Notes: generated by a model from the sequence alone, not told the origin. DNA of 59,575 nucleotides from Bacteroidales bacterium (GCA_012521995.1 JAAYLH010000047.1:1-59575), one strand, 5' to 3'; shown: positions 35,008-43,987, counted from the first letter of the stretch. Made by a program: numbers and translations.

Positions 35008-36384
35008 TTATGCCTTTTCAAGGGCGAGGGTGAAGTGTCTCATGATGGGGGCCTCCGAAACGATTCGGTAGCCTTTCCTGATGGAGTCGCGGCGGTCCCA
35101 GATGTTTTTGAGGCAGGCGGCCACATAGTCCATATGGTTGTTGGTATAGGCCCTGCGTGGGATTGCCAGGCGGAGCAACTCGAGGGCCGGGTAGCGGTTT
35201 TCGCGCGTCACGGGGTCGCGGTCGGCCAGCAGGGTTCCGATTTCCACTGACCTGACACCGCCTTCGAGGTAGAGTTCTACGGCCAGGGTTTGCGCCTGGA
35301 GCTCCTCCTTAGGGATGTGGGACAGGAATTTTTTGGCATCCACAAACACGGCATGTCCTCCGGTGGGCTGCTGGATGGGGATGCCATATTCGGTGAGCTT
35401 TTTACCCAGGAAGGCCACCTGTCCGATGCGTGCCTCGAGGTATTCGAACTCGGTGCCTTCCATCAGTCCCTGTGCCAGCGCGCCCAGGTCGCGTCCTGCA
35501 AGTCCTCCGTAGGTCAGGTAACCCTCGAACATGATGTTGAAGGTGCTGGCTTTATCGAACAAAGCCTTGTCGCGCATGGCGATAAAGCCGCCGATATTGA
35601 CGATGGCGTCTTTCTTGCTGCTCATGGTGGCGCCATCCACATAAGAGAACATTTCCAGAACGATCTCGCGGATGGACTTGTGCTCATAGCCTTTCTCGCG
35701 GACCTTGATGAAGTATGCGTTTTCGGCAAAACGGGCTGCATCGAAGAATACGGGGATTCGGTAGCGGCGGCACAATGCCGACACCTCACGGATGTTCTCC
35801 ATGCTTACTGGCTGCCCGCCCGAGGTGTTGCAGGTGACTGTGATCAGGCAAAGCGGGATCTTCTCTTTTGGGTTGGTCGATAAGACTTTCTCAAGCTTCT
35901 CCAGGTCGAGGTTGCCCTTGAAGGGATGGATCAGGGTGGTGTCCTGGGCTTCTTCGATGGTGCAATCGACGGCCACGGCATTTCGGAATTCGATGTGGCC
36001 CTTGGTGGTGTCGAAATGGGCGTTGCCGGGCACGATGTCGCCGGCTTTGATCATGGCCGAGAACAGGACGTTTTCGGCGGCGCGGCCCTGGTGGGTGGGC
36101 AGGAAATAGGGCATGCCCAGCAAGGTGTTGATGGTGTCGCGAAGCTTAAAATAAGACAGGGACCCGGCATAGCTCTCGTCGCCCTGCATGATCTCGGCCC
36201 ACTGTAAATGGCTCATGGCCCCGGTGCCCGAATCGGTCAGCAGGTCGATGAAAACCTGGTCGCTGCGCAGATTGAACAGGTTGTACTGCGCCTTGATGAT
36301 CCAGTCTTCACGCTCGGCGCGGGTGCTTTTCCTGAGGGGCTCAACAACTTTTATCCTATAGGGTTCTGCAAATGGTAATTCCAT
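35008..36384 (-). CDS. tnaA: tryptophanase
   Basis: A PLP enzyme splitting L-tryptophan to indole, pyruvate and ammonia. The 458-residue protein has YIDLL-type DLLTDSGTGAMSHLQW, PTHQGRAAEN, the PLP lysine in TMSSKKDAIVNIGG and NNHMDYVA near the end. It is tryptophanase and not tyrosine phenol-lyase: AHFDTTKGHIE has the Asp where the lyase has Thr, GGVRSVEIGTL has Ile where the lyase has Arg, and the C-terminal MRHFT has the His where the lyase has Phe. A promoter, a short leader ORF and a C8 tract precede it. No tryptophan permease gene follows. Confidence 0.95.
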   Translation of the reverse strand: MELPFAEPYRIKVVEPLRKSTRAEREDWIIKAQYNLFNLRSDQVFIDLLTDSGTGAMSHLQWAEIMQGDESYAGSLSYFKLRDTINTLLGMPYFLPTHQGRAAENVLFSAMIKAGDIVPGNAHFDTTKGHIEFRNAVAVDCTIEEAQDTTLIHPFKGNLDLEKLEKVLSTNPKEKIPLCLITVTCNTSGGQPVSMENIREVSALCRRYRIPVFFDAARFAENAYFIKVREKGYEHKSIREIVLEMFSYVDGATMSSKKDAIVNIGGFIAMRDKALFDKASTFNIMFEGYLTYGGLAGRDLGALAQGLMEGTEFEYLEARIGQVAFLGKKLTEYGIPIQQPTGGHAVFVDAKKFLSHIPKEELQAQTLAVELYLEGGVRSVEIGTLLADRDPVTRENRYPALELLRLAIPRRAYTNNHMDYVAACLKNIWDRRDSIRKGYRIVSEAPIMRHFTLALEKA

Positions 36385-36458
36385 AACAATGTTCTTTTAA
36401 AAAATAAATATGATAAAAAACGGGTAACAACAGAAATGCCTGCCAGGCAAGGGGGGGG

Positions 36459-36527
36459 TTAGTGCCGGTATCCGTCGCGGCGCTTGATGTTGAGGTAAAC
36501 CTGCTTAATGTTAGGCAAAGCGATCAT
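36459..36527 (-). CDS. putative 22-residue leader peptide of tnaA
   Basis: A minus-strand ORF of 22 codons (ATG at 36527, TAA at 36459-36461), begins MIALPN and ends RRDGYRH. It lies about 19 bp after the expected start of transcription from a full-consensus promoter and stops 74 bp before the tnaA ATG. Directly after its stop the minus strand has C8 (36451-36458). The layout recalls the E. coli tnaC leader with its Rho-sensitive region, but the peptide has no Trp and no similarity to TnaC. It is basic (five K/R, one H). Expression is inferred from position alone. Confidence 0.45.
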   Translation of the reverse strand: MIALPNIKQVYLNIKRRDGYRH

Positions 36528-36551
36528 GGTTTAATATGGAATGCTTCCATG

Positions 36552-36581
36552 CAAAAATAAGGATTTTTATTATGATGCAAA
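36552..36581 (-). promoter_or_regulatory. promoter of tnaA and its leader
   Basis: On the minus strand TTTG (36578-36581), 18 bp, then TATTTTTG (36552-36559): consensus for this phylum. An ATGGAA-tgc-TTCCAT inverted repeat (36536-36550) sits at the expected transcription start and may be an operator. Confidence 0.75.
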
Positions 36582-36651
36582 ATATTCCGGAGGCAGGGTG
36601 GGGGGCAGCGGGCGTTTTTCAGCAGATTCAGCAAGGAAGATCGATTTATCT

Positions 36652-36659
36652 TATCTTTG
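36652..36659 (+). promoter_or_regulatory. -7 box for the acyltransferase gene
   Basis: TATCTTTG matches TAnnTTTG, 75 bp before the ATG at 36735, divergent from the tnaA promoter. No clear -33 element. Confidence 0.45.
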
Positions 36660-36734
36660 TAAATGGTTTCCGGGGAAGCTTAACCTGCAATTTTACGGGG
36701 AATCTTCCCGAAAGGGGCTGAAAAGCAAAACACT

Positions 36735-37313
36735 ATGAGCTGGTTAGCAGGATTTATTTTAAAGTTATTTGGCTGGAAAATTGAAGCCGACGATCCCTTC
36801 ACAATCAGGAAGGCGGTGATCATCATGGCGCCTCACACCAGTTACTGGGACTTTCCCATTGGACGCCTGGCCCTGCTGGCACGAAAGATCAGCATAAAGA
36901 CCATGATCAAGAAGGAATCCTTTTATTTTCCGCTTGGAATTGTGTTGCGGGCTTTCGGAGGAATCCCTGTCGACCGGACCAACAGCCAGAAGGTTGTTAA
37001 GTCGATCACAGACCAGTTTCATAAGGAAGATGAATTCATTCTGCTGATCACCCCGGAGGGCACGCGCAAATTCAATAAGCGCTGGAAGAAGGGGTTTTAT
37101 TTCATTGCCCAGACTGCAGAAGTGCCCATCATCATTGGTTATCTTGACTACAGTAAGAAGGTAGCGGGGCTTGGGCCTGTCATTTTCCCTTCGGGCGACT
37201 ATGAGGAAGACCTCAAAAAGATCCAGGAGTTTTATCATGACAAGGTTGCCAGGTACCCAGAGCAGTTCAACCTGTCGGCTATGTATCGCAAGGAAGGAAG
37301 CGAGAAGGCTTAG
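36735..37313 (+). CDS. PlsC-family 1-acyl-glycerol-3-phosphate acyltransferase-like protein
   Basis: A 192-residue membrane-associated acyltransferase. The HX4D motif is MAPHTSYWDFPIGR, the second block is FGGIPVDRTN, and the third is TPEGTRKFNKRWKKGF. Members add an acyl chain to lysophosphatidate or related lipids. It is shorter than housekeeping PlsC (about 240) and has a weak N-terminal helix, so it may be a paralogue acting on another lysolipid. Its last four bases overlap the stop of the convergent barrel gene, with no terminator between them. Confidence 0.82.
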   Translation: MSWLAGFILKLFGWKIEADDPFTIRKAVIIMAPHTSYWDFPIGRLALLARKISIKTMIKKESFYFPLGIVLRAFGGIPVDRTNSQKVVKSITDQFHKEDEFILLITPEGTRKFNKRWKKGFYFIAQTAEVPIIIGYLDYSKKVAGLGPVIFPSGDYEEDLKKIQEFYHDKVARYPEQFNLSAMYRKEGSEKA

Positions 37314-38182
37314 CGGGTCCCCGAAGCCAGGCCTGCCAGGCTAAAGCGCAGGAAGACGGTGTGTTGCAGAAGGAATTGCTCGTTTTCACCCAGGTTGATG
37401 CGGCTGTAGTTGGCGCTGTAGCCTGCCCATAGGGCAAATTGCTCGTTTACCTCCATTTTGAGGCCCAGGGTAGCAAAACCGCCAAACCCTATGCCATAAT
37501 CACGAATTTGGTAATACGTATTGGTTGGATTGCGGATCGATAAGGTCTGCGAATGAATTCTGATGCGGTTTTCCTTCATCTTGGTGTCGGTGATGCTGAG
37601 GCCTGTTTCCAGGAAGGGGTGCAGGTAAGAGGAGGGGGAAAGGAAGGTATACTGGAAACTAAACCTCAGGTCGAGGCGCTCTTCTGTACCCCAGATGTCG
37701 TATAGTTCAATGTTGTCGCCTTCAATGAAAACGACCCGTTCGATTTCAAGGGTAAACTTGTCCTCGGCTTTAAGTTTGGCATAGTTAAACTCGGCCATCA
37801 GGGATGCCTTTGGGCTGAATGCCAGGCTACCGAAAAACCCCAGCATTACGGCAGGCTTATAGCTCATCTGCAAGGGCAGCCCGTGGAGTTGAAAATCATA
37901 GCCAATGTCCTGACGGACACGGTTGTAGTTGTAGTTCATGCTGAGGATGCTCTCCACGCTGTTATCGCCTGTTCCGTTGTAATAATTGGCGGTGCCGGCA
38001 TTTGCGATGTAGAATCCCATTGTCATCCCGTAATCGAAGCGCAGGGTCCTTCCGCTGGTGGGTTCTTCGGGTTCCTGGTCAAGGACGGGGCTTACTTCCT
38101 GGGCATAAAGGGGTGTGGCGGCGGCCCACCAGCAGGTAAGCAGGATGATCACGAAGAGGGGATTGGAAATAATGGCTTTCAT
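37310..38182 (-). CDS. predicted outer-membrane beta-barrel protein
   Basis: A 290-residue secreted protein. The signal peptide has core LFVIILLTCWWAAA and a probable cut after YAQ. The mature part starts with an acidic segment (QEVSPVLDQEPEEPTS) and then shows regular alternation of hydrophobic and polar residues ending in strands such as AGYSANYSRINL and VFLRFSLAGL, consistent with a porin-like barrel of about twelve strands. I do not recognise a named family. It follows meaB by 6 bp on the same strand and may be co-transcribed with it. Confidence 0.6.
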   Translation of the reverse strand: MKAIISNPLFVIILLTCWWAAATPLYAQEVSPVLDQEPEEPTSGRTLRFDYGMTMGFYIANAGTANYYNGTGDNSVESILSMNYNYNRVRQDIGYDFQLHGLPLQMSYKPAVMLGFFGSLAFSPKASLMAEFNYAKLKAEDKFTLEIERVVFIEGDNIELYDIWGTEERLDLRFSFQYTFLSPSSYLHPFLETGLSITDTKMKENRIRIHSQTLSIRNPTNTYYQIRDYGIGFGGFATLGLKMEVNEQFALWAGYSANYSRINLGENEQFLLQHTVFLRFSLAGLASGTR

Positions 38183-38188
38183 GGGAAG

Positions 38189-39322
38189 TCAGATGTTTTC
38201 TGGCGGGGGTTCCTGCCCTGTATTGCTGAAATAGGCCTTCAGCAGCCGTCCCGCTGCCTGGAATGAAGTCAGGTGTTTTTCTTCGAGGGCGGCCTCCATG
38301 TCCGGCATGAGGGAAGTGACAAGCGGGTTCTGATAAAAACTGCTGATAAGCGCCTGGTTGATGGTCTCGAGCATGCTGAATTTTTGCTGCTGGGCCCGTT
38401 TTCGGTCAAAGAAGCCATTGTTTTTCAGCAGGGTTTTGTGTTCGAGGATCATTTCCCAGATCTTGTCAATGCCGGTTTTATGAAAGGCAGAGCAGAGTTC
38501 GACCCTGGGAGTCCACCCTGATTGGGGAGGCGGGAAAAGATGAAGGGCGTTTTCGTACTGCACCTTAGCGGCTTTGGCTTTATTGAGGTTGTCGCCGTCG
38601 GCCTTGTTGATGGCCATGCCATCGCACATCTCGATGATGCCGCGCTTGATGCCCTGCAGCTCATCGCCTGCGCCGGCCAGCATAAGCAGCAGGAAGAAAT
38701 CGACCATTGAATGCACGGCGGTTTCCGACTGGCCTACGCCCACGGTTTCAATCAGCACGATGTTGAAGCCAGCGGCTTCGCAGAGGATGATGATCTCGCG
38801 CGTCTTACGGGCCACGCCACCCAGCGATCCAGCAGAGGGCGAAGGCCGCACAAATGCATGCTCATCCACGGCCAGTTGTTCCATCCGGGTCTTGTCGCCC
38901 AGGATACTGCCTTTGGAAATCTCACTGGAGGGGTCCACGGCAAGCACGGCAATCTTATTTCCTTTGGCGGTGAGATAGGTGCCGAAGGCTTCGATGAAGG
39001 TGCTCTTACCCACGCCGGGCACGCCCGTGATGCCGATGCGGAGGGAGTTGCCCGAATAGGGTATGCATTTTTCAATGATCTGTTGAGCCAGCTCAAAGTC
39101 GCGCGGAAGGGAGCTCTCAATCAGGGTGATGGCCTTGCTGAGCAAGACGCGGTCGCCACGCAGGATGCCCTGCACATAGTCGCTAACGCTGAGCTGCCGG
39201 GGCTTGCGGGCCTTAAAGGCTGTTACCGCAGCCTCGTTGATGCTGGGCGGCTGCTCAATACCTGCGTTGACCTTCAGGGCTGAGCCCCCATGGAGATCCT
39301 CTGTTTTTTTTTCTTTTGACAT
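38189..39322 (-). CDS. meaB: methylmalonyl-CoA mutase-associated GTPase MeaB
   Basis: MeaB gates delivery of adenosylcobalamin to methylmalonyl-CoA mutase and guards it against inactivation. The 377-residue protein carries Walker A GITGVPGVGKSTFIEAFG, AVDPSSEISKGSILGDKTRME, TVGVGQSETAV and the NKAD specificity motif, then a C-terminal dimerisation arm. This is slightly longer than E. coli ArgK/YgfD (331) because of an N-terminal extension. It is uncoupled from the mutase genes, which are not in the window; the epimerase and decarboxylase lie 26 kb away. A full-consensus promoter precedes it. Confidence 0.94.
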   Translation of the reverse strand: MSKEKKTEDLHGGSALKVNAGIEQPPSINEAAVTAFKARKPRQLSVSDYVQGILRGDRVLLSKAITLIESSLPRDFELAQQIIEKCIPYSGNSLRIGITGVPGVGKSTFIEAFGTYLTAKGNKIAVLAVDPSSEISKGSILGDKTRMEQLAVDEHAFVRPSPSAGSLGGVARKTREIIILCEAAGFNIVLIETVGVGQSETAVHSMVDFFLLLMLAGAGDELQGIKRGIIEMCDGMAINKADGDNLNKAKAAKVQYENALHLFPPPQSGWTPRVELCSAFHKTGIDKIWEMILEHKTLLKNNGFFDRKRAQQQKFSMLETINQALISSFYQNPLVTSLMPDMEAALEEKHLTSFQAAGRLLKAYFSNTGQEPPPENI

Positions 39323-39344
39323 GGACTGCTGTAACTGCGAGACA

Positions 39345-39376
39345 CAAAGTTAGCCTGAATTCTCTTTAAAGACAAA
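39345..39376 (-). promoter_or_regulatory. promoter of meaB
   Basis: On the minus strand TTTG (39373-39376), 20 bp, then TAACTTTG (39345-39352), consensus -33/-7 pair; the meaB ATG follows 22 bp downstream. Confidence 0.75.
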
Positions 39377-39506
39377 CCCCAAAAGGGGCAAAAAAGTTTT
39401 CGGCGGGTCAATGCAGGAAGGAATAATATATTGTTTAATATTTTTTGGTAAATTGCAAACTTAAACCCAAAGCTGCTGTTTTTCCAGTAATAAACTGAAC
39501 CAAGCT

Positions 39507-40853
39507 ATGAAAAGGACACATTTTTCGGGCCTTGCCGCCCTGATGATATTGTTGCTGATGAATTTTGGGATGCCACGTGCCAGAGCCTGGTCGGAACATC
39601 CATTGATCATTTATCCCGTGCTGAAGACCATCCCTGTGGTGGCCAGCGCCCCAGAGGTGGAGGTAAAAAGCCTGCTAAGTTTTCTGATGCAGGAGGAAGA
39701 AGGCCTCGCGCGCCTGCTGGCTGAACAGGAAGCCTGGTCGAGGGCCAATCTGGAGGCCTATGCACCACGGCCCGATGCGCTGGCTTTTGTGGCCACAGGA
39801 AATGCCGAAGACATTCTGCAGCGATTCTTTTATGCCATACGCATCAATCCTCATGTGAAGATGGCCCTGTATCATCACCTGCCTCCGGGGGTGGATGGCA
39901 GCGGCCGCGAGCCCGTCAGCCCCTATGAACTGACCACCCTCGACAAGCTTTCCGAAATGTTGCATACCACTTACCTGAAACTGAATGAGGGAGAGATGAT
40001 TGCACCCATCCTGGTGTTGGCTTCGGCCAACAATGAACCCGATTATGGATTCGACCTGGGCTTATTTGAAGATAACAATACCTATTACGGCAAGGTTTTT
40101 GGCTTTGGCGAACAAACCTTTGGCAACCCCAACCTGCCCTACGGCTCGCAAGCGCCTTTCCATATGGGCTTTTATCACGAATCGAAGATCGTTTTTGCTG
40201 CGGCTCCTTTTCTGAAGCGCACCTTTGTGGAATACCGCATCCACCTGTACAAAACCCTTGCCACCTATGCTTTCAGCGCAGGTCAGGACTACTGGGGCTA
40301 CCGTTTTATGGGTTGGGCCATGCATTACCTCAGCGACCTGAGCATGCCCTATCATTCATCGGTATTGCCAGGAGTAGGCACCCTGCGCATGATCTGGATC
40401 AACCTGAAAGCCATGCTGGGGTTGCCCAAAGCTTATGACAATGCAGTTCAGCTGGTTTCCAACCGTCATACTGTGTTTGAGCAGTTCCAGTGGATGGAGT
40501 TGCGCGGAGCCTATGAGGCAGGCAATTTCGACCACCCGTTCTTCAGGGCCCTGGAAAACCCGGTGGCCGAACAGCCCTATTCCGACTGGTTTCCCCGTGA
40601 TGTGGTGGCTAAGGAGTCTTACAAAAAAGGTAAGCCGACCACCAAAGCGATGAAAAAATTCTTCCCGAAAAAACTGGTCTCCGATCCCTCTTTTGAGGTT
40701 AGCGGCAGCCCTGAGCTGGAAAACCTGCTGGAATATATGACCGAAGAAAAGGGGCCTGAATCGGTGAATGCTATGATTGATCTTATTGCTGAGCGCTTCT
40801 CGGCTTACAGCATGCATAACCGCAGCTTTGTGAAGGAGATGCTGGGGGAATAG
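39507..40853 (+). CDS. secreted zinc-dependent phospholipase C/S1-P1 nuclease-like protein
   Basis: A 448-residue exported protein. The signal peptide ends with ARA at 27, making Trp28 the first mature residue, as in zinc phospholipases C and P1 nucleases where the N-terminal Trp binds zinc. The metal pattern His-x3-Asp-x5-His is HYLSDLSMPYH (His273, Asp277, His283) and His-x3-Glu is HTVFE (His321, Glu325). The H118-D122-H128 spacing of Bacillus cereus PLC is kept exactly. The whole protein is larger than PLC (about 245), with extra central (NNEPDYGFD) and C-terminal parts. It probably hydrolyses phosphoesters in the envelope. It is divergent from meaB and upstream of a penicillin acylase gene. 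Confidence 0.72.
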   Translation: MKRTHFSGLAALMILLLMNFGMPRARAWSEHPLIIYPVLKTIPVVASAPEVEVKSLLSFLMQEEEGLARLLAEQEAWSRANLEAYAPRPDALAFVATGNAEDILQRFFYAIRINPHVKMALYHHLPPGVDGSGREPVSPYELTTLDKLSEMLHTTYLKLNEGEMIAPILVLASANNEPDYGFDLGLFEDNNTYYGKVFGFGEQTFGNPNLPYGSQAPFHMGFYHESKIVFAAAPFLKRTFVEYRIHLYKTLATYAFSAGQDYWGYRFMGWAMHYLSDLSMPYHSSVLPGVGTLRMIWINLKAMLGLPKAYDNAVQLVSNRHTVFEQFQWMELRGAYEAGNFDHPFFRALENPVAEQPYSDWFPRDVVAKESYKKGKPTTKAMKKFFPKKLVSDPSFEVSGSPELENLLEYMTEEKGPESVNAMIDLIAERFSAYSMHNRSFVKEMLGE

Positions 40854-40860
40854 GTTTGGG

Positions 40861-40920
40861 GTTTAAGGTTCCAGGTTCCGGGTTCCGGGTTTCAAGCTCC
40901 AGGCTTCGGGTTTCACGGTG
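40861..40920. repeat. degenerate GGTTCCGGG tandem tract
   Basis: A run of GGTTCC-type words (AGGTTCC, GGGTTCCGGG, CTCCAGGCTTCGGG) between the PLC-like and penicillin acylase genes, about 8-14 bp period with drift. It resembles the non-coding GTTCC repeats common between Bacteroidota genes. Confidence 0.6.
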
Positions 40921-40978
40921 TTTTATGTGGTGATTTTTCTGGCATTCAAAAGTTATTAACCATATTGATTCAAGCATT

Positions 40979-43384
40979 ATGAAGAAGCTGAAGAAGATTC
41001 TGATTGGTTTGCTGGTTGTGCTGGCGGTGATATTGCTGGCGGGGACGCTGGTGGTGCGCCATATTTCACATAAGGCCTTGCCTGATTATAACCGTTCGAT
41101 GACCTTGGAGGGACTGCGCGACGAGGTGCGTGTGTACCGTGATGAGCTGGCCATTCCGCATATTTATGCCAAAAACGAGCACGACCTGTATTTTACCACC
41201 GGGTATGTGATGGCCCAGGACAGGCTGTGGCAGATGGATCTGCTCAGGCGTATTACCCTGGGACGCCTTTCCGAGATCTTTGGGGAAGATATGGCCAATA
41301 CGGACCTGATTATGCGGGGCTTGCGTATGCCTGAGAAGGCAGCAATGGTGATTGCTGATTCTGAACCAGAGGTGCTTTCCGCCTTTTTTGCTTTTTCCAA
41401 TGGCGTAAATCATTACATTGAAACGCATCAGAAAAAGTTGCCGCCCGAGTTTACCATTTTGGGCTATAGGCCCGAACCCTGGCAGCCTATCCATTCGGCG
41501 AACCTGATCGGCTATATGGCCTGGGACCTTTCGGGAGCCTGGCAGATAGAGGTCACCTTGCATAAGTTACGCCAGCATCTTGATGAGGAGCAGTTTAAGC
41601 AGTTGCTTCCCGATATGGGCCAGCACCCGAGTTATGTTTATCCCGACCTGGTGGAAGAGCCGGCCGAGGCTTTGTTCAGCAAACTGGAGCCAGCCGCCAA
41701 ACTGCTCGACCTGGGCCTGGAAGTGTTTAGTGCAAGCAATAACTGGGTGGTTAGCGGATCAAAGAGCCTTACAGGGCAGCCCATCCTTTCCAACGACATG
41801 CACCTTGGATATAACGCTCCGGGCATATGGTACCAGATGCACCAGGTGGTGGAAGGCCAGGTCAATGTAACGGGTGTAGTGCTTCCTGGCCAGCCTTTTG
41901 TTGTGGTTGGGCACAACGATCGCATCGCCTGGGGGATGACCAATGTGTATGTGGATGATGCCGACTTTTACCTGGAGACCCTGGATGAAAACAATCCGGA
42001 CCGATACCTCTACAATGGCCAGTGGCACGAGCTGGAAATCCGGCAGGAAAAGATCGCCATCAAAGGCGGAGACACCCTTGGGCGTGAACTGCGTTTCACC
42101 CATCGCGGCCCCATTGTTTCCGAGTTTAAGAAGGTTAAGGATCAGGCCATCAGCCTGCATTGGAGCGGAAACCTGCCCAGCAATGAGCTTCGGAGCATTT
42201 ACCTGCTCAATCGCGCGCGCAACTGGGAAGATTTCCGCGATGCGCTGAGCACCATGACTTCGGTAAGCCAGAACGTCAATTATGCAGATGTGGATGGGAA
42301 TATCGGATTGCAAACTGCCGTGGGAATACCTATCCGCAGGGATGGCAACGGGCTGTTCATCTATTCGGGTGAGACCGACCAGTACGACTGGATTGGCATA
42401 GTACCCTTCGAGGAAGTGCCCTATTGCTTCAACCCTCCTGAAGGCCATTTGTCATCTGCCAACAACCGGACCGTGGGCGATGATTATCCTTACCACATTG
42501 GCTATCAATATGCCCATCCTTATCGCATTGACCGCATCCGCGAAATGCTTAACGAGAAGGAAAAGCTGGGTCCTGAAGATTTCAAGCGGATGCTTGCTGA
42601 TTTTCGTTCGAAACAGGTGGAGCGATATTTGCCCGAAATCCGCATTATGGTTAGCCTTGAGCCCAATCTTAATATCCTTGAGAAAAAGGCCCTGGAACTG
42701 CTGGAACGCTGGGACGGGACGTTGACACCAGAAAGTGGCGCCACCGCCATCTATGAGCAGTTTTATATCACTTTCGTGAAAAACCTCCTGATGGATGAGA
42801 TGGGTGAGGAGCTTTACAAGGAATTCCTGGGCGACCGTGCTTCAGTGAATGCCATCTTTATGCATGTATGGAAAGACCGCCACTCGAGCTGGATCAACAG
42901 GGTGGATACCGACCACAACGAAACCCTTGAAGACCTGGTGGTCATGAGTTTTCGCGAAAGCGTACAATGGCTGGAGGAAAAACTCGGGAAAGACCCTTCC
43001 AAATGGCAATGGGGCGACATCCACCAAATCACCATCAGCCACCCCATGGGAACGGTAAAACTGCTGGACCGCCTCCTCGGGCTGAACAAGGGGCCTTTCC
43101 CCATAGGAGGGAGCTACCATACCGTTGCCCCCTATGGATACAGTTTCAGGAATCCCTATAATGTTCTGCATGGGGCTTCGCAGCGGCATATTTTCCAGCC
43201 CCACAACTGGAGTGAAAACTATATGATCATCCCCACTGGAACTTCGGGCATCCCTGCCAGTAAATACTACCTAGACCAGACTTTGCCTTACCTGAACAAC
43301 GAATTTTTCACAATCCCCTGGAAGCGTGAAGAGGTTGAAGCCCGTGCAAAATATCAAGCTGTATATGGTCCGACTCCTAATTAA
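40979..43384 (+). CDS. penicillin acylase family protein (S45, Ntn hydrolase)
   Basis: An 801-residue precursor of a two-chain amidohydrolase. The N-terminus is a membrane helix (residues 5-26). The alpha chain region (40-240) contains RDELAIPHIYAKNEHDLYF. The beta chain starts with SNNWVVSG, where Ser253 becomes the catalytic N-terminal nucleophile after self-cleavage at SASNNW. Following are LSNDMHLG and the Asn/Arg-rich core. These enzymes hydrolyse amides such as acyl-homoserine lactones or N-acyl amino acids; the substrate is not visible. It starts 125 bp after the PLC-like gene and is followed by a small membrane protein gene 10 bp later. Confidence 0.9.
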   Translation: MKKLKKILIGLLVVLAVILLAGTLVVRHISHKALPDYNRSMTLEGLRDEVRVYRDELAIPHIYAKNEHDLYFTTGYVMAQDRLWQMDLLRRITLGRLSEIFGEDMANTDLIMRGLRMPEKAAMVIADSEPEVLSAFFAFSNGVNHYIETHQKKLPPEFTILGYRPEPWQPIHSANLIGYMAWDLSGAWQIEVTLHKLRQHLDEEQFKQLLPDMGQHPSYVYPDLVEEPAEALFSKLEPAAKLLDLGLEVFSASNNWVVSGSKSLTGQPILSNDMHLGYNAPGIWYQMHQVVEGQVNVTGVVLPGQPFVVVGHNDRIAWGMTNVYVDDADFYLETLDENNPDRYLYNGQWHELEIRQEKIAIKGGDTLGRELRFTHRGPIVSEFKKVKDQAISLHWSGNLPSNELRSIYLLNRARNWEDFRDALSTMTSVSQNVNYADVDGNIGLQTAVGIPIRRDGNGLFIYSGETDQYDWIGIVPFEEVPYCFNPPEGHLSSANNRTVGDDYPYHIGYQYAHPYRIDRIREMLNEKEKLGPEDFKRMLADFRSKQVERYLPEIRIMVSLEPNLNILEKKALELLERWDGTLTPESGATAIYEQFYITFVKNLLMDEMGEELYKEFLGDRASVNAIFMHVWKDRHSSWINRVDTDHNETLEDLVVMSFRESVQWLEEKLGKDPSKWQWGDIHQITISHPMGTVKLLDRLLGLNKGPFPIGGSYHTVAPYGYSFRNPYNVLHGASQRHIFQPHNWSENYMIIPTGTSGIPASKYYLDQTLPYLNNEFFTIPWKREEVEARAKYQAVYGPTPN

Positions 43385-43393
43385 AGGCTCAGG

Positions 43394-43987
43394 ATGAAAA
43401 GGCAATCCCTGTTGTTGTTCGTTTTTTTTATGGTGCTGACCCTGCCTGCCTTTTCGCAGGGAGGGTTGCTTGACTTCAACCTGAAGCGGCAGGAGATCAG
43501 CCGTATAGGGATGTGGACGCTGGGGGGCTGGGCAGCCACTAACTTTTTGGTGAGTGGCATTGGCTGGGCCAGGGGAAGTGGATCAAATATGTACTTCCAC
43601 CAGGGTAATGTCCTCTGGAATACTGTTAATGCAGGGATTGCCGGGGTGGCGCTCTATTCCCTCTACCAGGGTGATGCAGGCAGCCTGGGCTTTCTGGAAA
43701 CTATTCAGGAACACTTCGGGATGGAAAAGACCCTGCTCTTTAATGCAGGCCTGGATGTGGGCTATATGGCCACGGGTTTCTACCTTCATGAGAAGGCCAG
43801 AAACAGCACAAAATTCCACGACCGGTTTAAAGGTTATGGGAGTGCTCTGATCCTACAGGGCGCCTTTCTCTTTGTATTTGATCTGGTCCTTTTTGGCATC
43901 CTGAACCACCACGGAAAAACCCTTGAAACCCTGCTTTTATCCGCTTATTTTACCCCGGAAGGAGTGGGGATGGTTTGGAGGTTTTAG
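43394..43987 (+). CDS. small exported/membrane protein of unknown function
   Basis: A 197-residue protein with signal peptide core LLLFVFFMVLTL cut near FSQG, then four moderately hydrophobic segments (TLGGWAATNFLVSGIGW, VNAGIAGVALYSLYQG, LDVGYMATGFYLH, LILQGAFLFVFDLVLFGIL). Gly-rich helices and an HGK loop suggest an integral membrane protein. I recognise no family. It lies 10 bp after the penicillin acylase gene and is probably translated from the same message. A terminator at 44040-44078 ends the unit. Confidence 0.7.
   Translation: MKRQSLLLFVFFMVLTLPAFSQGGLLDFNLKRQEISRIGMWTLGGWAATNFLVSGIGWARGSGSNMYFHQGNVLWNTVNAGIAGVALYSLYQGDAGSLGFLETIQEHFGMEKTLLFNAGLDVGYMATGFYLHEKARNSTKFHDRFKGYGSALILQGAFLFVFDLVLFGILNHHGKTLETLLLSAYFTPEGVGMVWRF

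Noticed and set aside
35008-36384. Tyrosine phenol-lyase
   Set aside because: The Asp in FDTTKGH, Ile in SVEIG and His in RHFT are the tryptophanase residues; the lyase has Thr, Arg and Phe there.
36459-36527. Direct tnaC homologue
   Set aside because: The peptide has no tryptophan and no resemblance to the E. coli leader; only the layout is similar.
36536-36738. Plus-strand small ORFs upstream of the acyltransferase
   Set aside because: They overlap the tnaA promoter and the -7 box at 36652 and have no start signal or family resemblance.
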